Notes: generated by a model not told the origin, from the sequence alone. Shown: positions 48,860-57,999, numbered from the stretch's first letter. The stretch is DNA of 64,000 bases from Chloroflexota bacterium (GCA_022821645.1 JAJEDE010000003.1:52952-116951); one strand, 5' to 3'. A program made the numbers and translations.

Positions 48860-50275
48860 GTGAGAGAGCGCGCGCGCCTCTTCGGCGGCACGCTGGCCGT
48901 CATAGACATTGCGCTCACGCTCCTGGCGCTCTATCTGGCCGACATCCTTCGGCACACCCTGCCGATTGGCGCCGGCGACGCCAACCTTCTTTCCTGGCTA
49001 ACGATTCGCGAGTACGTGGTCGTCGGATTCGTCTGGGCATTCTTTTTCCGAATGGTGCACCTCTACGATCACCGGCGGCTGCTGCGGGTCGTGGACGAAG
49101 TCCGCGTGCTGATTCCGGCCATCATCTTTGCCACCGTCGTACTCTTCGCGGCCTTCTTCGTGCTCAAGGTCGAATTCCTTTCGCGTCTGCTGTTTCTTTA
49201 CTTCATTGCGCTCGATGCGCTGCTACTCATAAACCTCCGCTGGCTCCTCAACCTCGTAATGCGAAACCGTCGAATCTCCGGACGCGGGGCAACTCGGGTC
49301 CTGGTGGTCGGCGCCGGACCCGTCGGCGAACGCGTTGCGGCAATGATTCGGGAACGCCCGTGGTCCGGCTTTCAGGTCGTCGGATTCGCCGACGACGATG
49401 CGGACAAACTTGGCGAGAAGATTCACGACTCCCGGGTGCTGGGTGGCTGTAACGAGCTTGAGGATCTGATTGAGCGCTTTGAAGTGGACGATGTGCTGGT
49501 TGCCTTGCCAATGCACGCCCACCAGCGGATTCGCGAGATCGTCGTGGCGCTGGATAGCGTTCCTGTCAGAGTCCGGCTGGTCCCCGACGTGTTCCACCTC
49601 ACGGCTGGTCGCGCGATGGCCGAGGACGTGTGGGGCCTTCCCTTGATCAGTGTGCGGGCTCCCGTCATCACCGGCTTTGACCGCTTCGTGAAACGAGTGT
49701 TCGACCTTGTCCTGGCGGGGGTGTCTCTTGTGCTGATGGCTCCGCTGCTGGCCGTCCTGGCGCTGGCGGTCTACCTGGACGGAGGACGGCCGGTTGTCTT
49801 TGCCCAGCGGCGCGTTGGCGAGACCGGCCGAATGTTCACCATGTTCAAGCTGCGCACGATGGTGCCGGACGCCGAGAGCCGTCAGGAAGCCGCTCTGCAG
49901 GGCGGCGCCGCGGTCAACGCGGTCTACAAGCCACTCAACGATCCACGAGTGACCCGCGTCGGGCGCTTTCTGCGGCGAACCAGCCTGGACGAACTGCCCC
50001 AACTCTGGAATGTGTTGCGCGGTGAAATGAGCCTGGTCGGCCCACGTCCCGAGCTTCCGTGGGTGGTTGAGCGCTACGAGTCCTGGCAGCGGCAGCGGCT
50101 GGCGGTGCTACCGGGGATCACTGGCTGGTGGCAGGTCAGCGGCCGCAGCGAACTGCCCCTGCACGAGAACGTTGAATACGACCTCTACTACATCCAGAAC
50201 TACTCACCGCTACTCGACCTCACCATTCTGCTGCGCACCCTCTGGGTGGTCGCGCGAGGGCGGGGCGCCTACTAG
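48860..50275 (+). CDS. Polyprenyl-phosphate sugar-1-phosphate transferase (WbaP/WcaJ-like)
   Basis: 471 residues from GTG 48860. Four or five N-terminal membrane spans are followed by a CoA/NAD-binding-like region ([17 protein letters not shown]) and one more span ([26 protein letters not shown]). The catalytic bacterial sugar transferase domain has [35 protein letters not shown] and [11 protein letters not shown]. It transfers a hexose-1-phosphate to undecaprenyl phosphate, priming glycan synthesis. Last gene of the glycan locus; the next genes are on the other strand. Confidence 0.93.
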   Translation: MRERARLFGGTLAVIDIALTLLALYLADILRHTLPIGAGDANLLSWLTIREYVVVGFVWAFFFRMVHLYDHRRLLRVVDEVRVLIPAIIFATVVLFAAFFVLKVEFLSRLLFLYFIALDALLLINLRWLLNLVMRNRRISGRGATRVLVVGAGPVGERVAAMIRERPWSGFQVVGFADDDADKLGEKIHDSRVLGGCNELEDLIERFEVDDVLVALPMHAHQRIREIVVALDSVPVRVRLVPDVFHLTAGRAMAEDVWGLPLISVRAPVITGFDRFVKRVFDLVLAGVSLVLMAPLLAVLALAVYLDGGRPVVFAQRRVGETGRMFTMFKLRTMVPDAESRQEAALQGGAAVNAVYKPLNDPRVTRVGRFLRRTSLDELPQLWNVLRGEMSLVGPRPELPWVVERYESWQRQRLAVLPGITGWWQVSGRSELPLHENVEYDLYYIQNYSPLLDLTILLRTLWVVARGRGAY

Positions 50276-50411
50276 CTGGACGGCCGCATGGAAGACCCGC
50301 CTCAGCCAAGCCTGCCCTGAGTCTCAGACGCGCGGACCGGAGCTAATGGCGAATGGTTTCCGACAGCTAGCATCCGCCCCCTAAGCGCGGCCAAGCCTAG
50401 CCAGTTGTCGA

Positions 50412-51701
50412 TTAGTCGTCCTCGGGAATCGTGCGTCCATGGGTCAGGCGACCTTCGAAGGTGTAGAAGGGGTCATCCTTGGCCAAAGGCAGGGTGACGG
50501 TCTGGCCAGTCTCGTGCGACTTGTAGACCGCGCGCGTGAACTCAGCGTGGTGATGGGGCACGCGTAGAGGCGCGGGCGTGTCCGAATCGCCCAGGATAGA
50601 TTCCAGCCAGATCTGGCTCTGGTACATCTCCGTCGCGCGAACAGGCGCGTCGGAAACCTCGGTCTCCAGGGCCTCGAGCCGTTGCACCAGCGATGGGTCG
50701 TGGTTGGATCCAAACTTGACGTTGGCTTCCCAGCCGTTCTCGCGCGAGCCGAGCATTACCGATGGAGCCCCCGGCGGCGAGTACTCCTGGTGGAGAACCA
50801 TCGAAGCCTCGCTCCCGATCACCTCGATCCGATAGGTCGGGTTGAGCGGGTTGTTGTGATGGAGCAGCGAGGACTGCACCAGGCCCCGAGCGCCGTTGGC
50901 GAACTTCACCAGCGACAGGGTCATGTCGTCGGTCTCGATGTAGCGCAGCATGGCGCCGGCGTACGAGGTCACTTCGACGATCGGCGAACCGACAACGAAC
51001 AGAAACGGATCGATGATGTAGCGGCCGTGGTGGAATACCGATGTTCCGCCTTCGCCGCCCCAGGTACCGTGCCAATGTGTTGATCGGAAATAGGGCGACT
51101 GCGGCCGAAACAGGTTCAGTTCCACGCGGGCCATGGCCATCTGGCCCATCAGCCCACTGGCGACCGCCCGTTGAGCGTGCCGCATCCCGCGGCTGTAGCG
51201 CGAACCGACTTGCACGTGCAGCTTGATGCCCGAAGCTTCCGCCGCTTCAAGCATGGCGTCGGCTTCCTCCACGCTGCGAGCCATCGGCCCCTGCGTAAAG
51301 ACGTGGACGCCCTGAGCGGCGGCTTCAACCGTCGGCCCGCCTCGTACGGAAGGCGCCGTAAGTAGAACGACGGCATCCACGTCGGCTCCGGCCAGCAGTT
51401 CGGTATGACTCGAAAACCGCTGGATCGCGTTCGAGGCAGCGTCTTCGGCCGACTCGGCCTTGGCCAGGGCGTCGTCTCGCTCGGCCTCGCTGCGGGCGCC
51501 CGTGGCGAGGGCATGCTGGCGCGCCGCCTCGGCTCGGTAGCCGTGCGTCAGCCCCTCAGCCCGATCGCGTGCCAACTCTGGGACCAGATCCGCCACGGCG
51601 ACGACCTGCGCCAATTCGTGGAGCCCGAGGTAGATGTCCGTGTAAAGGCGCGATATCCCGCCGCAACCTACAAAGCCAACTCTTAACGGCGCCGTTGCCA
51701 T
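50412..51701 (-). CDS. Gfo/Idh/MocA-like oxidoreductase with altered active-site motif
   Basis: 429 residues. The N-terminal Rossmann fold (RVGFVGCGGISRLYTDIY) and the C-terminal alpha/beta domain (GSRYSRGMRHAQRAV, SVFHHGRYIIDPFLF) fit the family. Two oddities stand out: an inserted Ala/Glu/Arg-rich helix at about 55-95 (RAEAARQHALATGARSE), and the usual catalytic EKP replaced by TQGP at about 140, removing the Lys. It may bind NAD(P) without classical dehydrogenase chemistry. It lies 45 nt after the methyltransferase in a three-gene minus-strand operon. Confidence 0.82.
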   Translation of the reverse strand: MATAPLRVGFVGCGGISRLYTDIYLGLHELAQVVAVADLVPELARDRAEGLTHGYRAEAARQHALATGARSEAERDDALAKAESAEDAASNAIQRFSSHTELLAGADVDAVVLLTAPSVRGGPTVEAAAQGVHVFTQGPMARSVEEADAMLEAAEASGIKLHVQVGSRYSRGMRHAQRAVASGLMGQMAMARVELNLFRPQSPYFRSTHWHGTWGGEGGTSVFHHGRYIIDPFLFVVGSPIVEVTSYAGAMLRYIETDDMTLSLVKFANGARGLVQSSLLHHNNPLNPTYRIEVIGSEASMVLHQEYSPPGAPSVMLGSRENGWEANVKFGSNHDPSLVQRLEALETEVSDAPVRATEMYQSQIWLESILGDSDTPAPLRVPHHHAEFTRAVYKSHETGQTVTLPLAKDDPFYTFEGRLTHGRTIPEDD

Positions 51702-51746
51702 GTCGTCATCTCCAGGAGCCCGACTCCAGCCGTATCGTATCGGAGG

Positions 51747-52487
51747 CTAGGCGCGTCGCACCCCGGCCGCGACAAGTACCGGCCAGTCGAATCTGCGCGA
51801 GCCCGCCGTCTCGCGCACGTTGAAGGCTGCGCGGACCTGTTCGCTACCGTTGAAATCGCCCCACAACCGGCATCGAAGCTCGTCGGATACGCCCGTGCGG
51901 CTGCACCAGGAATCAAAGTCCTGCTCGGTTCGCGTGTGCACGCTGTGCTCAACGACAAGCCCGGCTTCGGTCATCAACTCCAGCACCTGCGCCGCATAGC
52001 GGTTGCAGACGTGCGAGGGATCGCGCGCCAGCTCAATTGCGTGCATGGATTCGGCCACTTCGGCGTTGGCCGGGGAGATCGTGTCGGCAATCACCACCCG
52101 TCCGCCCAACCGAACCACGCGGGCCATTTCCGACATGGCGAGGTTGCCGTCGAGATAGTGATGAAAGGCATGGCGGCAGGTGACGACGTCGAAAGTCTGC
52201 TGGCCGAACGCCAGCGCGTGCGTGTCGGTCTGAACGACTTGGAGGGCCGTCGGCGCCGTAGCGCGCGTGTGCCGGAGCATGTTGGGGGCGATATCCGCCG
52301 CCACCACTAGGGTCGACTGAGTTGCTAGCGCATGGGCGGTAAAGCCCGTGCCCGTACTTACATCCAGCACCAGGTCGCCGGGACGCGCTTGCGCCAACTC
52401 ACGCGTGAGGTCCAGGGTCGGGCCTTCGCGATGGCTCGCCGATTGCGCATACGCGGCTACGCGGTCGTCAAACGCCGCCTGGCTCAC
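51747..52487 (-). CDS. SAM-dependent class I methyltransferase
   Basis: 246 residues from a GTG overlapping the aminotransferase stop (GTGA). VLDVSTGTGFTAHAL is the glycine loop (Cys/Gly replaced by Ser/Thr), VAADIAPNML the ribose-binding end, and TCRHAFHHYLD plus VRLGGRVVIADT the later motifs, in the style of the UbiE/Methyltransf_11 group. Substrate unknown. Co-translation with a class III aminotransferase suggests a small-molecule modification pathway. Confidence 0.85.
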   Translation of the reverse strand: MSQAAFDDRVAAYAQSASHREGPTLDLTRELAQARPGDLVLDVSTGTGFTAHALATQSTLVVAADIAPNMLRHTRATAPTALQVVQTDTHALAFGQQTFDVVTCRHAFHHYLDGNLAMSEMARVVRLGGRVVIADTISPANAEVAESMHAIELARDPSHVCNRYAAQVLELMTEAGLVVEHSVHTRTEQDFDSWCSRTGVSDELRCRLWGDFNGSEQVRAAFNVRETAGSRRFDWPVLVAAGVRRA

Positions 52488-53890
52488 TCCTCAAACGTCT
52501 CCAGGGTCTCCGCGATCGACGCGTCCAGGATGTCCAGCATCTCGTCAATCTCTTCCGCCGTTGAGGTCAGCGGAGGCGCCAGGACATACGTGTGGTCGCC
52601 CATGCGCCCGATTAGACCATTGCTTCTGGCGGTTCGGCCCACCGCGCGGCAGAGCAGATTGTGGTCGGGATAGGGCGAGCGCGTGGCCCGATCGCTAACG
52701 AACTCGACGCCCTGCAACATGCCGATCCCGGCTACACGTCCAATCTGCTCATATCGAGACATCAACTCGTCCATACCAGCCCGGAGCTGCTGGCCGCGTT
52801 CGCGGCCGTTGTCGAGCGCGCCGCCCTCCACGATCTGCCGAACGGCTTCAAGTCCCGCCGCGCAGGCAACGGGGTTCCCCGAGTAGGTGTGCCCGGCATT
52901 GAAATGCACTCCGTCGCCTAGTTCGCCCCAGAACGCGCTGGCAACTCGCTCGGTCATCATCACGGCGGCCAGCGCCGCGTAGCCGCCGCTGATGCCCTTG
53001 CCGACCGACATGATGTCGGGGCACGTCTCGTAAACATCCGCAGCAAACATTTCGCCGAGACGACCAAAGCCCGTGATGATCTCGTCGAAGAGCAGCAGCA
53101 CGTTGTGGCGATCGCAGACCTCGCGCAGGATCTTGAAGTACTCGATCGGTGGCGCGATCAGTCCCTCGGCAGACATCACGACCGGGTCCGCAATGAGCGC
53201 GGCAACCGTCTCCGGACCCTCGCCAACGATCACGTGGTCAACGAGTTCGGCGCAGCGGATCGCGCTCTCCACTTCGTCGAGCCCGAATGGGGAGCGATAG
53301 CCGTCCGGCGGGAGAACGTGCACGAAGCCGGTCGGAAACGGTTCGTAGGGCAGCTTGCGGGAGGCACCGCCGCTGGCGGCCAACGCGCCCATGGTGGCGC
53401 CGTGGTAGCTCTTGTAGCGCGAGATGATCTTGTACTTGCCGGGGTTGCCGGTTTGGGCGTGGAACTGCCGCGCGAGCTTGAAGGCGGTCTCGTTGGCCTC
53501 TGAGCCGCCGCTGGTGAATTTCACATGGGTCAACGGTTCGGGCGTAATCTCAGCCAGCCGCTCCGCCAACGCAATTGCCGGCTCGGACGCCGCGTAGAGG
53601 GGAAGGGTGAGCGCAATTCGATTCAACTGCGCGGTCATCGCGTCGATGATTCCCTGGTTGCGATGACCGACTTGAACAGCCGCAACCCCGGCCAGTCCGT
53701 CGATATACCACTGCCCGGTGTGGTCGCGAACCCGAACGCCATCGCCCTCGACAAGCACCAGCGGGTCGTCCATGAAACTCTTCATCTGGTTGAAGTCGAC
53801 AACCAGGTTGTTCAGGCCTGGATAGGTATCGGTGATCGGCGTGTCCGTCAGCTTCACGTCTTGCATTGGTGCCTCGGTCTCCCGCGTCAT
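52484..53890 (-). CDS. Class III PLP-dependent aminotransferase
   Basis: 468 residues. FTSGGSEANETAFKLAR (cofactor phosphate loop), the SRYKSYHGATMGAL motif, LLFDEIITGFGR (Asp269, pyridine N) and SVGKGISGGYAAL (Lys298, Schiff base) are complete. The subfamily is the omega-aminotransferase type (aspartate aminotransferase family proteins). Start may be ATG 53890 or ATG 53866 (MQDVKL). First gene of the minus-strand operon, divergent from the LanC-like gene across about 90 nt that should hold both promoters. Confidence 0.92.
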   Translation of the reverse strand: MTRETEAPMQDVKLTDTPITDTYPGLNNLVVDFNQMKSFMDDPLVLVEGDGVRVRDHTGQWYIDGLAGVAAVQVGHRNQGIIDAMTAQLNRIALTLPLYAASEPAIALAERLAEITPEPLTHVKFTSGGSEANETAFKLARQFHAQTGNPGKYKIISRYKSYHGATMGALAASGGASRKLPYEPFPTGFVHVLPPDGYRSPFGLDEVESAIRCAELVDHVIVGEGPETVAALIADPVVMSAEGLIAPPIEYFKILREVCDRHNVLLLFDEIITGFGRLGEMFAADVYETCPDIMSVGKGISGGYAALAAVMMTERVASAFWGELGDGVHFNAGHTYSGNPVACAAGLEAVRQIVEGGALDNGRERGQQLRAGMDELMSRYEQIGRVAGIGMLQGVEFVSDRATRSPYPDHNLLCRAVGRTARSNGLIGRMGDHTYVLAPPLTSTAEEIDEMLDILDASIAETLETFEE

Positions 53891-53980
53891 TGGCTGAGAC
53901 TACGCGCCCCACGCCAGCTTGTCGCGCCGGGTCAAAACTAATCGGGTACCGTGAGGCCGCTCGCAGTTCCCGGAATCGCC

Positions 53981-55192
53981 ATGCCCGACGACCGATTCCT
54001 GGCAGCCGCCCAGAGCGTGGCCGACTGCATCGCTGCGCTGGCGCGTCCCGCCGTCGGGGGTGCGCGCTGGGAGACGCGCAGCTACACCGGAAAGTCGCAA
54101 TACTCCACCGCCGTCTTTGGCGGCACGGCTGGCGTGGTGTTCCTGTTCGCCGATCTGTTTCGGGTCACCGGCGATCCGAAGGCCCGTGAAGTGGCCGAAG
54201 CCGCGGCGATGTGGGTGGAGGGCCAGTCGAAGTCCGACCTCCGGGATCCCAATGCCGACGCCGGCTTGTATTTCGGCATGTCGGGCCACGGTCAGATGTG
54301 CCTGCACCTCTATGAAGCCACCGGACGCGAACGCTGGCTGCGCGACGCGCAGGCGCGGGCCAGGGCCGTGTCCCGTGCATCCTGGCCGGACGCTCACGTG
54401 CTGAGTGGATCGGCCGGCAGCGTGATCTTTCTCCTCCGCCTGCACCAGGCCACGAACGATGAGGGCGTGCTGGATGCTGCGGTGCGGGCCGGAAACCACA
54501 TTGCCGAGACGGTTGAACGCGACACGGAAGGCGCGCGCTGGGATTGGTTGCGGGAAGACCAGATTCGCTTCAGCGCCGGCTTCGTCCACGGCGGCAGCGG
54601 CATCGCCTACGCGCTGGCCGAGCTTTGGCGGTTCACAGGCAAAGACGTGCTCAAGGACCTCGTGTTCCAAGCCTGGAAGTGGATTGAAGCTGTCTCGCTG
54701 ACAGACGATCGCGGTATCTGCTGGAATCGCTGGCCGGGCGACCCGCACCGTCCCCGCGTGCAGTGGTGTCACGGAGCGCCGGGGATCGGGCTGTTCGCCG
54801 CACGCGCCGCTGAGATCTTCGAGGACCACGACCTGCGCCGCTTTGCCGAGCGCTGCGCTCCGGCGACGCTGGCCGCCGGAGATATCCGCAACAACCCCAG
54901 CCAGTGCCACGGCCTGGCCGGCAACGCCGAACTGTTCATCGAACTGGCCCGCGTGACAGGGGACGATTCCTGGCTGGTTCACGCGCGCGCCTTTGGAGAC
55001 CAGGCGCTCACCTATCGAGAAGAGCATGACGGCGAGGTGCGCTGGATGGGTGACGAGCCAGGCAACTACAGTCCGGATTTCATGCTTGGGTCGGCCGGGC
55101 TCGGGCACTTTTTCCTGCGGCTAGCACGGCCTGCCGAGGTGCAAATGCCGCTCATGGTCCGACCGAATTCCACGAAGGAGCGTCCATCGTGA
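53981..55192 (+). CDS. LanC-like (lanthionine cyclase-fold) protein
   Basis: 403 residues from ATG 53981 (GTG 53951 is an alternative). The alpha/alpha-toroid repeats contain FGGTAGVVF, LSGSAGSVIF, FVHGGSGIAYAL, VQWCHGAPGIG and QCHGLAGN. Residues Cys263, Cys309 and His310 are placed exactly 46 residues apart as the zinc ligands of NisC/LANCL, and His203 corresponds to the catalytic His. The Asp usual in the second repeat (DxxxG) appears to be His139 here. LanC enzymes add cysteine thiols to dehydroamino acids; eukaryotic LANCL proteins add glutathione. No lanthipeptide precursor or LanB/LanM was found nearby. Confidence 0.85.
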   Translation: MPDDRFLAAAQSVADCIAALARPAVGGARWETRSYTGKSQYSTAVFGGTAGVVFLFADLFRVTGDPKAREVAEAAAMWVEGQSKSDLRDPNADAGLYFGMSGHGQMCLHLYEATGRERWLRDAQARARAVSRASWPDAHVLSGSAGSVIFLLRLHQATNDEGVLDAAVRAGNHIAETVERDTEGARWDWLREDQIRFSAGFVHGGSGIAYALAELWRFTGKDVLKDLVFQAWKWIEAVSLTDDRGICWNRWPGDPHRPRVQWCHGAPGIGLFAARAAEIFEDHDLRRFAERCAPATLAAGDIRNNPSQCHGLAGNAELFIELARVTGDDSWLVHARAFGDQALTYREEHDGEVRWMGDEPGNYSPDFMLGSAGLGHFFLRLARPAEVQMPLMVRPNSTKERPS

Positions 55193-56217
55193 GCAAGCAG
55201 TCCGTACGTCTTGGGGTGCTCGGCGCGCAGCATGGCCACGCCGCGGGCAAGTTGCGCTGGCTGCGGGATCTCTCGGAAATCGACCTGGCTGGCGTTTTTG
55301 AGCCGTGCTCCGAAACACGCGCCGCCAACGAGGCCGAACCCAACTCGGCTGGCGTTCCCCATCTCGACGACATCGCCCGGCTTCTGGACGACGCCTCTGT
55401 GCTCGGAATCGTCATAGGCGGCGCCGAGCGCCAGAACCCGTCCTACGCCCGCCGCGCGCTTCAGGCGGGCAAGCACCTGCTGATGGAAAAGGCCTGTGGT
55501 TGGACCCATGCGCACGTGGACGAACTGACCGGATTGGCCGAGTCGTCCGGCTTGCTCTTCCAGATGGGCTACAACAACCGGCTGACGCCGCACTTCCGGC
55601 GGGTGCTGGACATGGTGGATCGCGGCGAATTCGGCGACATCTACCGGGTGCGCTCGCACATGTGCAGCTTCTACCACCCGTCGGCCGACACCTACCTTGG
55701 CCGCGACCGCTATTTCAACGGCGGCATCTTCTACAACCTTGGTTCGCACGCTTTGGACATGGCGATGGCCGTGCTGGGGACGCCTGCCGAGATCAGCTCG
55801 TTCCTGCGCTGTGACCGCTTCGTCGATTCGGGCTATATCGACAACGCGACGGTGGTGCTGGAGTACCCGAGTGCAATCGCCACCCTGGAAGCCAGCCACC
55901 TGGAAACCGAGCAGGTTCGCCCGCGCAGCTTCGAGGTCTACGGCTCGGAGGCGCAAGCCATCGTGTCGCCGTGGGCATCCATTGGTGACCGCGCGCCGGC
56001 CGTAGCAATTCACCGCGGCGGACCTGGAACCGGCGCGGATGGCTGGAAGGTCTACGGCACCGGCCGCGAAGCTCCGTTCCGCGACGACATCGAGCACTTC
56101 GCGGCCTGCATCCGCGGCGATCACGAACCCCGCTTCAGCTACGCCCACGACCGAGCCGTCCACCACACCCTCATGGACATCTGCGGCGAGACCGACGTCG
56201 CGGAAGAAACTGTCTAG
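55189..56217 (+). CDS. Gfo/Idh/MocA-family oxidoreductase
   Basis: 342 residues from a GTG overlapping the LanC-like stop by 4 nt. VRLGVLGAQHGHAAGKL is a divergent dinucleotide-binding start without the usual G-x-G-x-x-G. MEKACGWTHAH corresponds to EKP (here EKA), keeping the catalytic Lys. GIFYNLGSHALDMAMAVLG matches the His-containing active-site helix. Co-translation with the LanC-like protein implies a common pathway, unidentified. Confidence 0.85.
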   Translation: MSKQSVRLGVLGAQHGHAAGKLRWLRDLSEIDLAGVFEPCSETRAANEAEPNSAGVPHLDDIARLLDDASVLGIVIGGAERQNPSYARRALQAGKHLLMEKACGWTHAHVDELTGLAESSGLLFQMGYNNRLTPHFRRVLDMVDRGEFGDIYRVRSHMCSFYHPSADTYLGRDRYFNGGIFYNLGSHALDMAMAVLGTPAEISSFLRCDRFVDSGYIDNATVVLEYPSAIATLEASHLETEQVRPRSFEVYGSEAQAIVSPWASIGDRAPAVAIHRGGPGTGADGWKVYGTGREAPFRDDIEHFAACIRGDHEPRFSYAHDRAVHHTLMDICGETDVAEETV

Positions 56218-56251
56218 CGCTGCCGCCCAGCAGCAAGCCGCAACAGATCAC

Positions 56252-56280
56252 GTGACACGAGACTAAATCGTAGTTACAAT
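56252..56280 (+). promoter_or_regulatory. Promoter of the brnT/brnA pair
   Basis: GTGACA (56252-56257) and TACAAT (56275-56280) are separated by exactly 17 nt, and the -10 lies 6 nt before the brnT GTG. A GTAGT direct repeat and a TACAATGTA semi-palindrome overlap the -10, a reasonable place for toxin-antitoxin autorepressor binding. The short distance suggests a nearly leaderless transcript. Confidence 0.6.
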
Positions 56281-56286
56281 GTAGTC

Positions 56287-56547
56287 GTGCAGTACGAGTG
56301 GGACGAGGCGAAGCGCAGATCCAATGCGCAGAAACATGGGATCGACTTCGCGGCGGTCGAAGCGTTCGACTGGGAAAGCGCGCTGGTCGCACGTTCGGAT
56401 TGAGGAGGCGAGGTTCGCTACGTGGCCATCGGCTACGTCGACGTCCGGCTCTGCTGCCTTGTATTCACGGAACGCCGGGCACGGATTCGAGTGATCAGCC
56501 TGCGTTGTGCCAGCCGACGGGAGGAACGGAGATATGCCCAAGCTTAG
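56287..56547 (+). pseudogene. brnT: BrnT-family toxin gene interrupted by an in-frame TGA
   Basis: Read from GTG 56287, the frame gives QYEWDEAKRRSNAQKHGIDF, the diagnostic BrnT (DUF497) opening, then continues through a TGA at 56401-56403 (codon 39) into GGEVRYVAIGYVDVRLC and RIRVISLRCASRREER, the remaining BrnT motifs (GE-R ... V-x-x-R-x-I-S-A/L-R-x-A-x-x-x-E). Total 86 codons, the normal BrnT length. A single C-to-T change (CGA to TGA) at a position that is commonly Arg would explain it. The ORF track misses it because both halves are short. Its 3' end overlaps brnA by 14 nt. Confidence 0.85.
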
Positions 56548-56848
56548 GCCGGGCCACGTCAGCCCGACGCCTGACGAAGACTACGAGATCAACGTTGCCG
56601 TTGCCGCGGACCCGGAGGCGTCCGAACTGGATGACGCCTGGTTCAAGCGCGCAAGACCGGCCAGCGAGGTCGTGCCGCACGTCGTGCAGCGGTACCGGCG
56701 CACGCGCGGCAAGCAGCGGGCGCCCACCAAGACTCAGATCACCCTGCGGCTCGACGCGGATCTGGTGCTCCACTTCCGCGAAACCGGGAAGGGGTGGCAA
56801 ACGCGCATCAACAACACTTTGCGCGAGGCGGTATTCGGAGACGAATAG
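56534..56848 (+). CDS. brnA: BrnA-family antitoxin
   Basis: 104 residues from ATG 56534 with a good GAGGAACGGAG ribosome-binding stretch just upstream; the track start (56507) lies inside brnT. MPKLRPGHVSPTPDEDY and WFKRARPASEVVP match the BrnA N-terminal region that contacts BrnT. The C terminus TQITLRLDADLVLHFRETG and GWQTRINNTLREAV is a ribbon-helix-helix-type DNA-binding domain. It neutralises the BrnT RNase and represses the pair. The antitoxin is intact although the toxin gene has a stop. Confidence 0.9.
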   Translation: MPKLRPGHVSPTPDEDYEINVAVAADPEASELDDAWFKRARPASEVVPHVVQRYRRTRGKQRAPTKTQITLRLDADLVLHFRETGKGWQTRINNTLREAVFGDE

Positions 56849-56893
56849 CGCCCGGAGTCGATCCGCTGAAGAGCCCGATCGACCTGCGTCCGG

Positions 56894-57988
56894 CTAGTTG
56901 ACCTGGTCCTTGGCGTAGACGAGTGGGCGGCGGATGTCGTAGGCGCCGGGATAGCGGACTTTCAGCGAACCTTCGTTGATGGCGGCTTCGAGCGGCGCGA
57001 GCTTGGTCTGGATGGGTACCTGGACCAGCGTGTGGGTGCGCGCGCTTTCGTAGATGCCGATCAGGATCGACTGCGACTTGATGGCGTGTTCCGCGTTCTG
57101 GCGGTGGTCGTCGATATCGCCGTTGAGCCAGGCCACAAGTTCGTTGGCCTGCGCCAGCATGAAATTCGTTGCGACGCCGTCCCACGGCTCGTTCACGTCC
57201 TCGCGGTTGCCTGAAATCAGCTGGACGCCGTACGACATCGAAATCGCGGGATCGCTTGGCTCCACAATCAGCATTCCATCGTCGCCGGTGACCACGAAGG
57301 CACGGTTGCCGACGTCGCCGCCAGGGCCGATGTCGTTGTCGTAGACGATCCGCGCGCCGCCTTCAACCGCGGCGATGCAGAAGCAGAGGTCCTCGCAGTA
57401 GTAGCCCCGCTCGTAGCGGTCCGTCTCTCGCTGCACCTGACCCAGCACCCAGAGCGGCTCGGGATCCCCAAGCAGATACAGGGAGCGGTCAATCAGGTGC
57501 GACCCCTGGTTGAGCAGGCCGCCCTCTTCCACGCTGACCTTTACCACCAACGGCTTCCCGATGGCGCCGTCGGCGATCAGGCCGCGGGCGCGTTCGAAGG
57601 CGCGCATGTGGCGGCCCTGGTAGCCGCAGAGCAGCTTGATGCCGGCGGCGTTGCAGGTCGCCAGCATGGCGTCGGCTTCGCCCATCGAGTTGGCCAGCGG
57701 CTTCTCGGAGATGATCGCCTGGACCGGGTAGCGCGCGGCCAGCAGCGTCATCATCGGATGCAACGCTGCAGGTGTCGTGACGCTGACGATGTCCAGCGAC
57801 TCCGCCTCCAGCATGGCCGTGGCGTCGGTGTAGCGGCCGGGTACGTCGTACTGGTCGGCGACTTCCTCAAGGCGTGGTTCGTCGATGTCGCAGACCGCCG
57901 CGACCTCGACTCCGTCCGCCTCGTCGAACCCGCGAACGTGCGACTGACCGAGATTCAGTCCGATGACTCCAGCGCGGTATGTCGTCAT
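56894..57988 (-). CDS. Gfo/Idh/MocA-family oxidoreductase, third of three tandem paralogues
   Basis: 364 residues from ATG 57988. RAGVIGLNLGQSHVRGF is the nucleotide-binding start, SEKPLANSMGEAD keeps the catalytic EKP, and GGLLNQGSHLIDRSLYLLGD holds the active-site His. The C terminus IGIYESARTHTLVQVPIQT is shared almost word for word with the two upstream paralogues. Typical substrates are sugars, inositols or pseudoglycosides oxidised with NAD(P). It lies 11 nt after the preceding paralogue, so it is co-transcribed. Confidence 0.9.
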   Translation of the reverse strand: MTTYRAGVIGLNLGQSHVRGFDEADGVEVAAVCDIDEPRLEEVADQYDVPGRYTDATAMLEAESLDIVSVTTPAALHPMMTLLAARYPVQAIISEKPLANSMGEADAMLATCNAAGIKLLCGYQGRHMRAFERARGLIADGAIGKPLVVKVSVEEGGLLNQGSHLIDRSLYLLGDPEPLWVLGQVQRETDRYERGYYCEDLCFCIAAVEGGARIVYDNDIGPGGDVGNRAFVVTGDDGMLIVEPSDPAISMSYGVQLISGNREDVNEPWDGVATNFMLAQANELVAWLNGDIDDHRQNAEHAIKSQSILIGIYESARTHTLVQVPIQTKLAPLEAAINEGSLKVRYPGAYDIRRPLVYAKDQVN

Positions 57989-57999
57989 GTCAGCGGCCC

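Noticed and set aside
56401-56403. Selenocysteine at the brnT TGA
   Set aside because: BrnT normally has Arg near this position, no SECIS-like hairpin was evident, and a CGA-to-TGA change is simpler.
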